Shown: positions 22,814 to 35,354, counted from the stretch's first letter. The stretch is 64,000 nt of DNA from Tubulanus polymorphus (GCF_964204645.1 NC_134034.1:3132072-3196071), one strand, 5' to 3'. Translations and numbers: made by a program. Notes: generated from the letters alone by a model not told the origin.

Positions 22814-25429
22814 CTAGTTTAAAACTGTATAAACCGAATTCCGGCACGATCCGCCACAAATCACGTGACCGTTACCGAGGCAACCTTGGTTACATTCGGA
22901 ATCGGGCGCGCGACCTTGGTTGCCGTAGAAATTTCCGCAATAACATTCATCATATTCTGTACTGCCGCGTAGTAGTAACCTGGATGATATTTAAAAAAAA
23001 AAAACAATCAAAACAAAACATTTAAGGCACAATTACGATAAAATATTGAAAATTTCATTCAAAATTAATCAATATAGTTAGCTGCACTAATGATTCTAAC
23101 ATTCAATCACGTTCCATCTCTTTCTAAATATCAGCCAGTCGATCTTCATATTGGCCGTAACACGTTGCTTCCATATACGGCCAATATGACGTAACAAAGC
23201 GTACCTTTTTGCCCGCAGCTTTTTCTGCAGAAGTCCGGGTGTTGCGGGGTTTGGCGTCCGGTTGTGAAGGTGAAATCTCTGGTATTACAGTCGCGATAGC
23301 AGCCTCGATAAACTGTGGAAACAATCATGAATGCGGATTATTATATCACAATCAACAGTTCCACAGTAAGCGGACTTTTGCGAGGTTGTCATCTACTAAG
23401 CGAGTGGTACCTCTAATTTCGCGATTACAATTACAATTACAATTACAATTACAATTACAATTACAATTACAATTACAATTACAATTACAATTACAATTAC
23501 AATTACAATTATAATGCCGCAGTAGACCGGCTGCGCAGGTACATGCGCAGCTTTGCCGCACGAAAACTTGCGGCACCAATCAGATTGCTCCTCGTATAAT
23601 CGCCGAGGTAAATTTCACGGAAGAACCATAAATGGGAAAACCCGGGCTAAAATGAAACGGGATATCTGATTGGCTGATATTATTACATCATCTGAGGTGC
23701 GCGTGTAGCTGCGCACTCGGTCTAGTGCGGCAGGGTTTCGTACCGTGGCAATCTCGACGCCAACAGGTTCGAATCCCTGCCGGGGGAGAATATACATACA
23801 GAAATGCTTAGTTTTGTACTTGTATTATATATAGTTCTATGAAAATAAATCAATATCAATATCAATATATCACATTAGATGCGGGAGCACTCATTTCATT
23901 TTGACCAGATTCCCGTCGCTGAATTTCCCGACGCGGTGATGAGAAACACGGTTTTATTTTTAAATGGCCTAAAATGGATTTTTCTCTGGAATGAATAGCC
24001 TTTTTTTTAGAAAAAAAAGAAGTAAATATTGCATTTCACGCTGCAGTAAAAATAAAATATGATTTGACGCACACACCGCGCATCAATAATTGCGACAAAT
24101 TACATCATTTATAATTCAGCAGATATCGGAAAACAATGACAATGAAAATCGGGGAACAGTTTCAGAGTATTCTCTTTGGCGTATAACTGTCGCACGTGAT
24201 TATGACGTAATTTTAGAGGCTATATGGGAATAGCAGGATCCGCAAGTCAGATGCGATAGAACTAGGTACATAGGCAAATTAAACCCACACAACTGTGAAA
24301 CTGGGTCCAGAGGCGAATTAAACCCACACAACTGTGAAACTGGATCCAGAGTCAAATTAAACCCACACAACTGTGAAACTGGGTCCAGAGTCAAATTAAA
24401 CCCACACAACTGTGAAACTGGGTCCAGAGTAAAATTGATTCAAAAGTTCAATTTTGGATACTTTACTGAAATCAAGGGACAGTCAAGCAATTTTAGAGAC
24501 TGTCCTTGACTGTCAGGGGACAGTAAACCATTTTCAAAGACTGTTCCTGACAATCAGAGGACAGTAAACTATTTTCAGAGACTGTTCCTGACAATCAGGG
24601 GACTGAAGTCAGTTGAAAGTTTGATGATAGAGTTTGTTGTTGAAAACTGCAGGCAGATTTGTTTATGCTGCTAGACGCTATGCTGCGATTCATTAATTTG
24701 CTTATCGTGAGAATAATGTAAAGAATAGAAAGAATAGAACCAACAATTTTGTAGAACGCAATGTTATCGAATATCAATATGAAAATAGACAATGCAAAGA
24801 ATCAGGTTGTACATTACGTTATTGGTAAATTTATTGACTAGTCGCGTTTAGTCTGAGAGAACTTCCAGATCGTTGACCGACAAGTAAATCAAACTTATGA
24901 CTTGTATCTAGAGTCAAATTAAACCCACGGAACTGTGGAACTGGATCCACAGTCATATTAAACACACACAACTGTGGAACTGGATCATAAGTCATTTTAA
25001 ACCCAAACAACTGTGGAACTGGATCCAATGTCAATTTAAACCGAAACAATTGTGGAACTGAGTTAAGAGTCAAATCTAAAAGAACTCACTTTGAAATATT
25101 GTCTATCCAATAAAGGAATTACCTTTGCCGTAAATCATGATCCGGTCACTTGCCGGAGGCGGTGTTCGAATTTTACGGGACGAGTCCTTATAAAGTTCAC
25201 ATGTACCTGAAACAGATCTGTAGCTATCGCAGTTCCGGTCATTGCTACATGTCATTGCGCAATCAATCCAATATCTGACCGGAGCAGACGAGAATTTCAC
25301 ACCCGGGTCTTCATCCGGTTTCAACCGGCGAAAACGGAACGATACATCAGTCGCTTGACCACCGGTCATCGAAGCTGATCGACACATCGCCATAGCGACG
25401 AGAAAAACTGTACTCAAACTGGTTTCCAT
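22814..25429 (-). CDS. Secreted PAN/apple + WSC domain protein
   Basis: Exon 1 (25429-25123) encodes METSLSTVFLVAMAM, a signal peptide, then a PAN/apple-like cysteine module (YWIDCAMTCSNDRNCDSYR) and ends with AAAG|GT in phase 1. The next exon (23312-23205, CAG acceptor) continues in phase with VYRGCYRDCN...CRKSCGQK, the first half of a WSC domain. The last exon (about 22983 to the stop at 22814) gives the second half: EYDECYCGNFYGNQG, CNQGCLGNGHVICGGSCR and NSVY, the hallmark WSC ending. The junction between the two WSC exons is not solved: the obvious donor and acceptor differ in phase. A short extra exon, or a different acceptor near 22965, is likely. WSC domains are proposed carbohydrate binders. 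The product should be extracellular, about 210 residues. Intron 1 carries two minisatellites and intron 2 none. Confidence 0.65.
23424..23512. repeat. (ATTACA)n microsatellite
   Basis: About 14 units of ATTACA directly abut the truncated left end of the tRNA-like foldback element at 23514. Both sit in intron 1 of the PAN/WSC gene. Confidence 0.95.
23514..23788. mobile_element. tRNA-like foldback element, copy 2 (left end truncated)
   Basis: Matches copy 1 (8517-8855) from its CAGTAGACCGG-TGCGCAGGTACATGCGCAG region through GGTTCGAATCCCTGCCGGGGGAG. It lacks about the first 65 bp, which are replaced by the ATTACA tract. Confidence 0.65.
24275..24430. repeat. 39-bp minisatellite, 4 units
   Basis: Units of the type AATTAAACCCACACAACTGT-GAAACTGGGTCCAGAG, nearly identical to each other. 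A diverged sister array lies at 24908-25070, still inside intron 1 of the PAN/WSC gene. Confidence 0.9.
24476..24605. repeat. ~43-bp tandem repeat, 3 units
   Basis: Units contain GGACAGTAAACYATTTTCA followed by AGACTGTTCCTGACAATCAG. The CTGTCC/GGACAG ends also make each unit a weak hairpin. Confidence 0.8.
24908..25070. repeat. 39-bp minisatellite, 4 diverged units
   Basis: Same unit as at 24275-24430, but with GTGGAACTGGATC and more substitutions between copies. This suggests the array was split and one half was homogenised later. Confidence 0.85.
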
Positions 25430-28190
25430 AGTAACTGACGCACCGGTTTGCCTTTTGCGGTTATGTTATAGTAGCTATCACCGTGAGCCGGTACCTGCAG
25501 AAATACTGATATCCCGAAAGACGGAGTGCACGCGAGGGAGCTCATCGATTAGAAAATAACAGTACGTAATTGGCGGGTGGAGTCTAGGTATAGCCGTCTA
25601 GTGAAGCCGGTTTTCTATCGAGGTCTAACACACCCCAAGGACCTGTTGTGGGTATGGATTCTCCACCAATGTTATAGTCGCGTATATCTACCAGTGTTGT
25701 GGATCCGGGTTGGGTTCTCCAACTAGCGTTGTGGTAATGATTCTTTCGACGATGTTGCGAGGGACACTCTCTTAGGTCGGATCTTAGTCCTTGGTCTTGA
25801 CTTTCTTATAAGGCTCCCGGATATAACTTTCTTAATATAACTTCATTCCCGGAGCTCTCCCTAAAACCTCTTCTCTCCAGCCTCTCTCTAAAGCTTTCTT
25901 AAACCCTTTTATATTATTTTATCTTTAGTAACGTGTGCAGGCCCTCTTCCACACATGGCTTGGAATTCATGGCTTGTGACGTATTCATACGTCACAACAT
26001 TCCTCCCATCCATGTATGGGTGATGACGTATCTGCACACGTCACAATTATCTATAAATACCCTTTTGCACTCACCAGAGCTCATGGCCGCGCCATATTAG
26101 GTTTACCTACGTAGACAAATACGTCAGTTCCAGACTTGTTTACTTGTATAACTTCTATTTATGTTTATGTATGACGTACGCATCAACGCAGGTTGTCTGG
26201 CGATAACAACACTGGCCATGAACTCCAGCTTCCGTACATTTATCTAAACTACTAAACTATCTGCACAACAGACCTCGCGGAAATAACTCGTAGAATATAC
26301 CCGGATATAGATGTTAGAAAGACCAACCCAAATGGGGAAAGACCGCTGGACCGTTAACGTGACGTCACGACTGTGTGAGCAGGACGTCGGGTATCAATTC
26401 ACTGGGATTCGAACCCGAAATAAGACGGACGATATAAGACGATTGATATAAGATATACGTTGTAGGTTAAGGAAATCTATATGCCCTGGTCAGGCGACTG
26501 AGAAAACTTACGACAAAATAATGACAGCGTTTTATCAGTTCTAAACGTACTCTAATTACGTATTCGTTGTTACAGATATCTCGGCAATGTTTGAACTTAT
26601 TACGAAAGTACTGCGTATTTCGAAATGCAACAAGATTAACATAAAGCTATATAAGGTTATTTGTCCTCATAGAAATATTAGACCAAGAGGTGAAAAATCA
26701 TCTCATTTCAAACTAAAAAAATATCTTTTGTCATTTTAGTTCTTTGAAAATTCAACAGAAGGCGTAAAGCACCGAAATAATGCCTTTTAAAGCTTAGAGA
26801 AAACTACAAAACCATCCGGAATGAAAATAATTACTTTATTAAAATACATGTATGATTTGAAAAAGTGTTCATATTACTCGGTGAATTAATTTATTAGGCA
26901 ACGCAATTATTTCTCTAACGACATTAACGACTTTGCTGATCTATCAGGTCATCGCAATTGCTTCTGAATGATGTTTTGTTTTTCATTTCAAGGCCTATAT
27001 ACCAACCACTAAGGCAGTATTATAGAAAAGCGAATTTAGACTTTTTTCGGGGCTCCTCCTCTGATCTCAAACAACGAGGACAAAAACGTCATTTCTAAAT
27101 AATTAGCAGGCCTAATGTAATAAATTGAGAAATGTTTTTACACATAGAAACTGCAAAAATATAAATATATGGATAAAGTTGTTTATAACATACCTGGCAC
27201 CGGGACCATTGGCCATCTGTCATTAATGTTCAGAAACTTTTGCATCATTTTTGACGCCGTAAAAACCGTTATAAAATAGTCTATATACATTGATAACAAG
27301 TATGCATTATTCAAAGGATTCTATGTGCACTACGTCACCACTATAAGTGTTTTTAACTACCATTTTCAATTGTGAATTTTGGTGTTTATTTTGTAAATAG
27401 ATATACTCAATAACTCATATTTTGTATTTGATCGATTTTGATAATTATTTTTGAAAGGTCGTACACTTCGTCATCAATATAGCGGGGCTAGACTGCAAGA
27501 CGTATTCAAATTCGAAATAACTTTATTACTCTCGCGATATCTTATAATCGACACTCTATTGTCTATCATCCACCAGTATATGTTAATTTTCAAGGCGTGA
27601 ATAAACTTTCAGTAAGTTCGTTATTTTTCTTGTTTTATCTCAGCGAATTCATTTGTAAGGCAAAGAGCATATTTTGTATGGAATTATGGAAAGTGATTCT
27701 TAACCATTTCACTCAATATTGCTGATGCTGATTGTGGATCGTATCTTTAGTTTCAACAGCTGCGAGGATATCAATCGTTTAAAATCGGTTAAACGAAGCC
27801 AAAATGAAGGCGGGAGCCAAAACGAAACGGAGAAGGCAACGGGCCGAAGAACGAAAATAATGTCGGAAAATCCTCAAAACAAGAGATAGAACGGATGAGT
27901 GTCTGTCACGCGAGGATTGTATATATTCTTTTATATCTTTTATTTCTTTTGTCAGGCCATTGGGCGAATCGTAATGGAATGATTATTCGAGTAATTCTAA
28001 AATGGTTATTCGCAAAAGAGTAAAATATTTGAAATGTGAATTTGCCGCATGACGCATTTTAATTTCGTTATTAGGACAATCATCATTTGGAAAGTAATAA
28101 AACTGAAAGCCACGGTCTGTGTCGTCTAATGGGATTATTGTCTTTCGGGAAATAAAGATATTGTTCGCGGATACGAACTCGGTGTCGCAT
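25430..28190. other. Intergenic, 2.8 kb without a recognisable gene
   Basis: No coding exon was found on either strand. 25600-26050 has repeated GTTGTGG...TTCTCCA phrases, a palindromic CRE-like pair and ACAACATTCCTCCCATCC, reminiscent of a long terminal repeat. No partner LTR or polyprotein is visible. From 26400 to 28190 the DNA is AT-rich and featureless. Confidence 0.4.
25976..26044. promoter_or_regulatory. Cluster of palindromic CRE-like sites
   Basis: GTGACGTATTCATACGTCAC (25976-25995) is a perfect 20-base palindrome holding two TGACGT/ACGTCA half sites. TGATGACGTA and CACACGTCAC follow at 26021-26044. CREB/ATF factors bind TGACGT. No gene start is adjacent, and the sites may belong to an LTR. 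Confidence 0.35.
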
Positions 28191-28199
28191 ATATATAAA
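28191..28199 (+). promoter_or_regulatory. TATA box of the glutamate-receptor-family gene
   Basis: ATATATAAA lies about 40 bases before the start ATG at 28237, which would leave a very short 5' UTR. Spacing fits a TATA promoter, but transcription start is not shown by sequence alone. Confidence 0.4.
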
Positions 28200-28236
28200 C
28201 ATCACATTTCGCTTTAGTGTTTTTAGCGATCGAGAT

Positions 28237-31200
28237 ATGGACGCGTTACTACGCCACTTATACTCAGCAATATGGATAGCTTTATTCGGTGTGATTTCAG
28301 CCGTCGGCTCCGCGAGGACAATGAAAGTCGGTACGTACACGTGTTACCTTAAATGACCCACAGTTATTCAAAATATTTCTATTTCATTCATATCTCTTAT
28401 CGGTAAGTGGCATTGCTAAATTTACGTGTATCTTTTCGTTACGTAAGTTATGACTATTATGTTGATGACCATTGGTTAAGTCTTCGCCTAAACCTAGATT
28501 TTGTCTAAATGTTTCAACTTCGGTGGCACGTCTCGTCTGTGACTGGCTGCCTAAATCGATCTTCACCGGTTCCGAATTTTGTGTAAAGCTGCAACGGACA
28601 GAATTCTAAAAACGGCCAGCGCTCATGTCGAAATATTTCCTCTCGTAGTCTGCCTCGTCACCGATGAATTCGCGAATATGCAAGAGTTGGTCGAGTATTT
28701 CTCGAGCGCCATTCGTCGTGCGCGGCTTCAAAACGAAACGGACGCAACCGCTCCGAAAACGTCTCTCGATTTTACGTTCGTCGATTTTCGACCGGAGATG
28801 AACAGCGGGATCGGCCTCAACGAAAAATGTGAGTTTGTTTAATGTAAACGCACGAGGTTTCATTAATGAAATAAATATAAACATAGCCACAGAGCAGCAA
28901 TAACGGGCTTTCTGCCTAATGGTATATAACCTTTTGATATAATTGTTTATTGTCTCGGATTCTAATCTGACTTGAATGGTACCACAACGTCAATGTGTTT
29001 GTCATATCACAGTAAAATACCTTACAAATTACGTTTTACACGACGGAGTTCGAACGGTTTCGAATTTGTGGAGAGGAAACCAACCAAATTGTATACTAAT
29101 GGAATTTGAAGCCAACTATGACTTGCCTTTGTCGGACATAAAAATTAGAATAGTGGTGCTGGAAGTAACGTCATAATTTCTAGAACTTCTCGTAAAAATG
29201 TTGCCCTGTGTTACCCCCCCCCCCCCCCGTTGTCGGGTAAAAAAGCACATGGCTCCATAGATATAGTTTGATGGGTTCGAATCCCACCTTTGCCATAATT
29301 TACTCTCGTCGGGCCCGGGCCAAATTGGTACGGATTAGGCTCGGGCCAAATTTGGCCCGTGCCTGATTAGAAAGCACGTTCACACCTAAACTATTTACTC
29401 GATACTAAACAATGCTCAAACAAAGCGAAGTGGATCATTTCCGGTGCCAGCAATTCAGAAGCAATCATTTGTCTGGTGCTAAAATTTGGCTCGGGTCTGG
29501 TCCGGCGTTTTTGGTTGGGCCAAAAATGCTCGTGTGATCGCGGCTTATGGTGATCTATTCCATTTAACTTAACTAACGTAATTTTCAGTGAATACGGTAT
29601 ACATGTTTGGATTCGACGTCGCGATTGGACCATCGATAGCGTATCTCCAAAGAGCGATAGACAATATGCCATATTTTGAGGTCGGGAACGGTTTGTTAAC
29701 TGGAGGCGACAGTTGCTCGTCGAGAAAACACGTGTATAACGTCCTGCCGACTTTATATCAGATGATGAGCGTCGTTCTCAGATACATTAAAAGTTCACAA
29801 GACACAATTTGCCGTCGCTTTGTGATCGTCACACACGATTCAGGTACAATGTACCATTACTATATTCCTCGGGGACCCTTTCAGTCGGGGGAGAAACTTT
29901 CCCAGGAACAATGTGGGTAGGGTGAAAATATTTCTCAGGAACCATGTCGGCCGGTGAGCATCTTTCCTAGGAAGCCTGTTGAGTGAGAGTGATCTTTCTT
30001 GGGAAGCTTGTCGGGTGGGGGCGATCTTACCTGGGAAGCCAGTCGGATGGGGAGGATCTTTCCTAGGAAACCTGTCGGATGGGGAGGATCTTTTTTGGGA
30101 AGCCTTTCGGCCGGGTTAAGGATAAGAGAATTTTTCAGTGGTCCTGAATTTTGATTTTCGTTTTGTTGCTTACGTACATGAGCCACAACGTGAACTTGAC
30201 GGAGTCATATTACTTAGATTCTTCGTAAATATATATATGTGGCCACTTTTATTATCAACAGAAGTCGGGTACCGGGGTCCCACCGCTAATATCCAAAATA
30301 GTAAGCAGGGATTCATTAGTTGTAGCAGTATTTTTTACGATGTTTCAAGCTGTCTTCTACACTGAGGATGTCACAATTGTGAACGGTGAATGGGAGTGAC
30401 AATGTCTCAAAGATATTGAAGATATGAAAGGCCTACATAGTTAGCCAGCTTTTAAAACGCCAACCAAGAAACGAAGGCCGGGGCGTGCTTTTCATACATT
30501 TCTACCAAGAAGCAATACCGATGGCCTGTAATGCGAATTATTTTGCTTTAGATGAACTCGATGATTTTCTGACCGCGTTCAGCTCGTACGTGGCGAGATT
30601 TCCGGTCGGCCGTCGCACGCCGTGCATTGAACACTATCCATTCGTTCTGGGTTGGAAGAACCCTTCTCGTAATGGATATATCAGTATTGAAGACGCGCAG
30701 CCATTCCTTCACCTGATACGATCACGAGCTCTAGGAGTATCGCATGTGATTGTGTACACAAGAAAGCCTCTTGCATATTTGACGTTCGAGATGGTAGGTA
30801 TGGTGCTACGTAATTATGACCTTTTCGCTATCAATTCATGATATGAACAATTGGGGGGTCATTGAGGTTTACTTTTCTCATGGACACTTGCATCCAGTTT
30901 ATGAAACTATTGTGAAATTCATATTTTACAGTCAGCTGCGATCGGCATGGCCACTTATCTTTACCGTTGGCTCCATTTGACATTTGTAAGTTAATGTTCC
31001 TCTAAGTCTGCGTAAGGCATTTTTCCACAAGGAAATGGATGGGCGAAGGGAATACAACTTATGCGAAAAACTACGAAACTTATTTACAGTAAAACCTCTC
31101 TTAGTGAACCCTCTTTCAATGAACACCTGTCCACATTGAATCAACAGTTTTGCGCGGCGCGGAACCAAAGTTATTATTTAAGTAAGACTGAAGACTAGAT

Positions 31201-34200
31201 TACAGGCATAATATCCCATAAATCCCCATCCTCGCTTGCCAGGGGTTCGGTATCGCTCCCCGAACTCGCTTCCACCAGCCCCCTGGCCTCACGACACGTG
31301 ATTTCATTACTCGGGCATTAGCGCATGACGCCATGTATCAACTTGCGAGATACTTACTTGTTCGCATACAAGTGATGTGATTGGTAAGACCGGATTCAAA
31401 TCTAGTAAAGACTCCAACGACTCGCGAAGTCAAGCGGTCCGGGAATGGCTTTAGCTTAGTGAGTTCGAATCCCTTGTGACGGGTGGAAGATGATAAATCC
31501 TATACTATAGGCAGAATCCGGGTGCCGGATCCGTACTCCAATTAGCGTGATTATCGGATAGAGGGATGCAATATGGTGAATAACAACATATTCGTAATAG
31601 CATTTCGTACTTTTTTTTAAGGAAGATGTTCCGTACGGGCGTTTCAATTTTTCCGATACCATTTCCAACGACCCGAAACTAGTAGATATCTCAAAGACGG
31701 ATCCATCGCTCTCGTTTCTGGATTTGTATAACTACGATATAGTGAACAAATACAACCTTACCCAATTATCAACGGGCAAAAAGTCACGTGATTATGGACT
31801 GTTCGACACCCTTCGCGCTTTGAATCGATTCGCCGAGCGACGAGACGAACAGAAATTGAAAGGTTGTTTTGTAAGTTAAGATTTAGTTAAATAACGATTG
31901 CTAGAATAGCATTTTCACTTTCACCGCCTCCTGCCATCGAGTATAGCATCATCAATGTTCTGAACCACTTCATCGATTCAATAAATTCATAATTCGTTCT
32001 CAATAATTTTCATGTCAAATTGTTATTACTTTTCGATCGTCGAATTTAGGATTCTAAAGTCGAAGTTGATGGTTTAAGCGGACGTTTTGACTTCTCACTG
32101 AAGAAATGTCGCGAGGCGCCTGCCGTGTATGTTTGTAAAACCAACACGGATAGAAAGAAAACTCGATGTAAAATGACTGAACTAAAGGTATGAATCAAAG
32201 CAAAAATCAGAAAGTTACAAAAAAGTCTCGACAACTTAGCTAAAATTCAGCTGAATTCTGAAGTATAATTGCGATTACAGTTAATCTTTCATAAGTGAAA
32301 TATCTCGGGACCGAGAATGATTCTACGATTTAGAAAAAGTCTGATTTTGGGGATGTCAGATTTCGAGCCTTTTCCCGAAAATTACGACTGAACAACTAAT
32401 TTCTGTAACGGAAAAAAAATAAATCTACAAGCAATGATTCAAAAAGACTGTTTGAAATATTTCGGGTTTATTTATTTCGATATCGCTGTTGTTTTTATAG
32501 TACACGACATGGAATGAAATCGACGAAGGAGATCCGATCAAGCCTATTCCACCTCCAGGTGTACAACTTTTTACCTGGCATGCAGCGCACATATGGATAA
32601 GAATGGTTTGTATTGAACTATACGGGGCCAGGCTATCGCACCTGGTGGTATGGCTATGCTGCTTTTCAATCAACCTGAGATTGATTTTCAAGTTGGATTG
32701 TTACGGTATCCCATTAGCACTCAAGCTGCCAGTATCCACCCTGAGACCTCTTGTCTGCAACACGAAAACAGTCCTTGTGGAAAACAATCCGAATCCAATA
32801 GCTAATGATAAACTCGACACCTTCTTCTTCGGAAATTCGTATAGAAATATACATCATATTCCGTTTTAAAATTCTCGAGTATTTGGAGTACGAACATGAC
32901 AGATCTAAGCGCTCACTTATATATCCAAGTAGGTTTGAACGAATTTTGGATGAATAATCACGATTTATGTGGCCCATCTTATCAAACCTTTTATCATATG
33001 AAATGCTTAGCTATCTACTACAAATATGAACTTGCAATACATGAAAATTGAATTAGAATGAATATCGTGATCGAATGTGGATATTTCCTTGAATTTCCCC
33101 AGGGGTAATTTGTGAAATTTCTAAATGCTGATGGGATATATTAGGACTTATCTAATATCAAATGACCATTCTAGTATTAGACTTATCTATCTTATCTATT
33201 CTAGTGTTAGGTTTGAGGCGGGCGTAGGTCGGCCGTCGCGTCGCAAGTGAGTAAGTCGGTTGCGACGCGATCGACGCTGGCGGTGGCAGTGAATCGCATC
33301 GCAGTGTGTCGCAAGCCGTCGCAAGGCCGACCTACGCCCGCCTTTAGAGAAATCATTGATTTGAATATGTCGGCATGCTGCCTAGTAGTTCCAATGTATG
33401 AAACATCATTGTTACGCACGGTTTTTACGGCATCAAAAAAGTAGGTTCGCGCGAATGGCCTCACATGCCACAGGCGGAATCGTCTTGTCACGGTAGCGAC
33501 TGGATGAAGGATGAATAATAAAATATGATGTCGAGTTGAAACCCTCTAACATCGCTGAACTCACTAATGTTATCATCATTCTGTATCTTGACAGGAGCCG
33601 CCTTTCTTCATGCAATCAGAAGATGGAAATTACAGCGGAATATTCTACGACCTGCTTGAGATATACAAGCCGTTTACAAGAGTCGAATTCAAATACTTCG
33701 ATCATGCTTTGAACGATACTAAGAATATTTTAGATAGCTTTGTAAAATATGTGAGTATATTCTCATGAAATTAGAATTTCAACTTACATCAAACCACACT
33801 CGGTTGTATTTGTCTAAAATATATCATAATACTGCACACATTTCCACCGCTAGGACATAGCAGCTGGTGGATTTTCTATCGACTTCGAACGACTGGCCTA
33901 CGTGGATTTCAGCGACCCGATCTATCCAGCGTGGTTGCATCTGGTATCGAAGATGCCAGCAGTGGAAAAGAATCGCTGGCAATTTCTGAAACCGTTCGTC
34001 AGCACTTTTTGGATGGTTATTCTAGCTACGATACTCGTCATAAGTATTTTGCTGTCGCTGTTGACATTTATAGACTACACAACCGACACGATCTCTTTAG
34101 TGGACAGTCTCTACTTCACGATGGCTCGACTCAGTAGCGGAAGTTCGGACACTAATCCAAACGCCATTCCCAGTAGGATCCTCGTCACCGTTGTAATGTT

Positions 34201-35154
34201 TCTCGGTATAGCCCTATCGGCCGCCTATACGGCCAATATGACGGCGTTCTTGAGACTGAGAGTCGGTGAAAAACCGATAACGGATCTCAACGAATTGATC
34301 GAAAGAGGCGAGGGGAATTTCGGCGTTATCAAAAACGCACAAGTGGAGAAAGTTTTGTCGAAAGCGCAAAAATATCCCGATATCATGGTGTGGAACTTTA
34401 TTTGCCGAACCGGTAACGTACTGCCGGATTTAGAAACGGCCGTTGAAAGAATAGTCAACGAGAATTTCATACTGATCACCGATACGCTAACGGCGCGGTA
34501 CGCGGTAGCGCAGAGATGCGATTTAGTTAACTACGCACTTAAAGAGGTTTACGGGTTACGATTCGCTTTGGCTTTGCCGAAGGGTTCTTTAGTAAGACAC
34601 GTAATGAACTCGTTGATAGCCCGCATAAGAACTCGGGGTGATCAAAAAGAGATAATAGACAGGTCAGTAATGTTTGGGGAAAATGTTACCGCCAAAACTC
34701 TTACTGGCGACTGGTTTTGTATCAGTTTTTCTTGGTTATTCCATAGCATCATTCCCCGCCAGCTCCCCCATTACCATCAAGGGCTATGCCAACGTAGTTG
34801 ATGTCCTGAATGAATAATTAAATAAACCAAATCCGATAGATCCCCACATGCAATACAGTAGAATCAATGCACCAGTCACATTGCCGACACCTCATAACAG
34901 CGAGTCAGACCATTGGCCATATTCACAATCTTTCCATTCATTTGGTTTTCAGGTACACGAAACGTGAGTTGAAATGCGATCATCCCACCAGGTGGTCAGA
35001 CGGAACGTCAGAGACCGAACCGTTGACGTTTTTTGAAATGTCGGGTGTATTCCTCATATTAGTTATCGGACTAGCCGTCGGGTCATCGGTAGCGCTTATA
35101 GAACGCTTACTGTTGATCTACAGAAGATCGAAAATGCTGAAGCGCAATCGATGA
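28237..35154 (+). CDS. Ionotropic glutamate receptor-family subunit (10 exons, 866 aa)
   Basis: Exons: 28237-28330, 28589-28828, 29589-29843, 30441-30793, 31622-31870, 32050-32187, 32501-32605, 33595-33750, 33854-34662, 34953-35154. All phases agree and the sum is 867 codons. The product is a ligand-gated cation channel subunit. Signal peptide 1-27; amino-terminal domain to about 450 with GLSGRFDFS near its end; S1 begins EPPFFMQ at 479. IDFERLAYVDFSDPI keeps the arginine that holds the ligand carboxylate. M1 581-605; pore loop ARLSSGSSD with S at the Q/R position; M3 ends AAYTANMTAFL, the SYTANLAAFL signature. S2 has ITDTLTARYA with D where many receptors have E. M4 FLILVIGLAVGSSVALIE, stop at 35154. 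The donor of exon 7 (ATG|GTTTGT) and the acceptor of exon 2 are weak and chosen by phase. The threonine of the S1 PLT motif is not conserved, so the ligand may differ. It could be an iGluR or an IR-like subunit; the full amino-terminal domain favours iGluR. Confidence 0.85.
29283..29562 (-). mobile_element. MITE-like element in intron 2, sister of 40040-40315
   Basis: Begins and ends with GGGCCAAA-rich segments. GCTCGTGTGATCGCGGCTTA at the right end is the inverse of TAAGCCGCGATCACACGAGC at 40041, and the CAAATTTGGCCCG/GGGCCAAATTTGACCCG interiors correspond. No coding capacity. Confidence 0.5.
29886..30115. repeat. ~35-bp tandem repeat next to the exon 3 donor of the channel gene
   Basis: About six units with GGAAGCCTGTCGG-TGGGGAGGATCTTTCCT, diverged from each other, starting some 43 bases after the exon 3 splice donor at 29844. 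Confidence 0.8.
33216..33343. mobile_element. 128-bp GC-rich MITE in intron 7 of the channel gene
   Basis: Perfect 19-bp inverted ends: AGGCGGGCGTAGGTCGGCC at the left and its inverse at the right. The interior is built of GTCGCAA/TTGCGAC-like half palindromes. Clearly GC-rich against an AT-rich intron. Confidence 0.7.
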
Positions 35155-35354
35155 ATCACCACCGCAATTTGCATCTCTTTAAAAATATATTTTCTATTCG
35201 CTAGTAAATTAAACAACTAATTATTATGAAATAAGTTTTCAAAATCTGCGTAATATCATAGAATACGATTAATTACCGTAATATTGAGAAGTTAACTTGA
35301 GGAATCAACGTTCTATCGGCTTCATTGCGTTCTTTATTTTCTAGAGATATTCAT
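35155..35354. other. 3' flank of the channel gene
   Basis: AT-rich, with possible polyadenylation sequences. Nothing else is recognised. Confidence 0.4.

Noticed and set aside
23352-23579. Possible interstitial telomere repeat
   Set aside because: Unit is ATTACA/TGTAAT, not TTAGGG; simple microsatellite.
25570-26050. Solo LTR
   Set aside because: Composition and ending are suggestive, but no second copy, target duplication or coding part is visible in the window.
32603-32869. Extra exon of the channel gene
   Set aside because: No domain match and it would break the consistent phase chain from exon 7 to exon 8.
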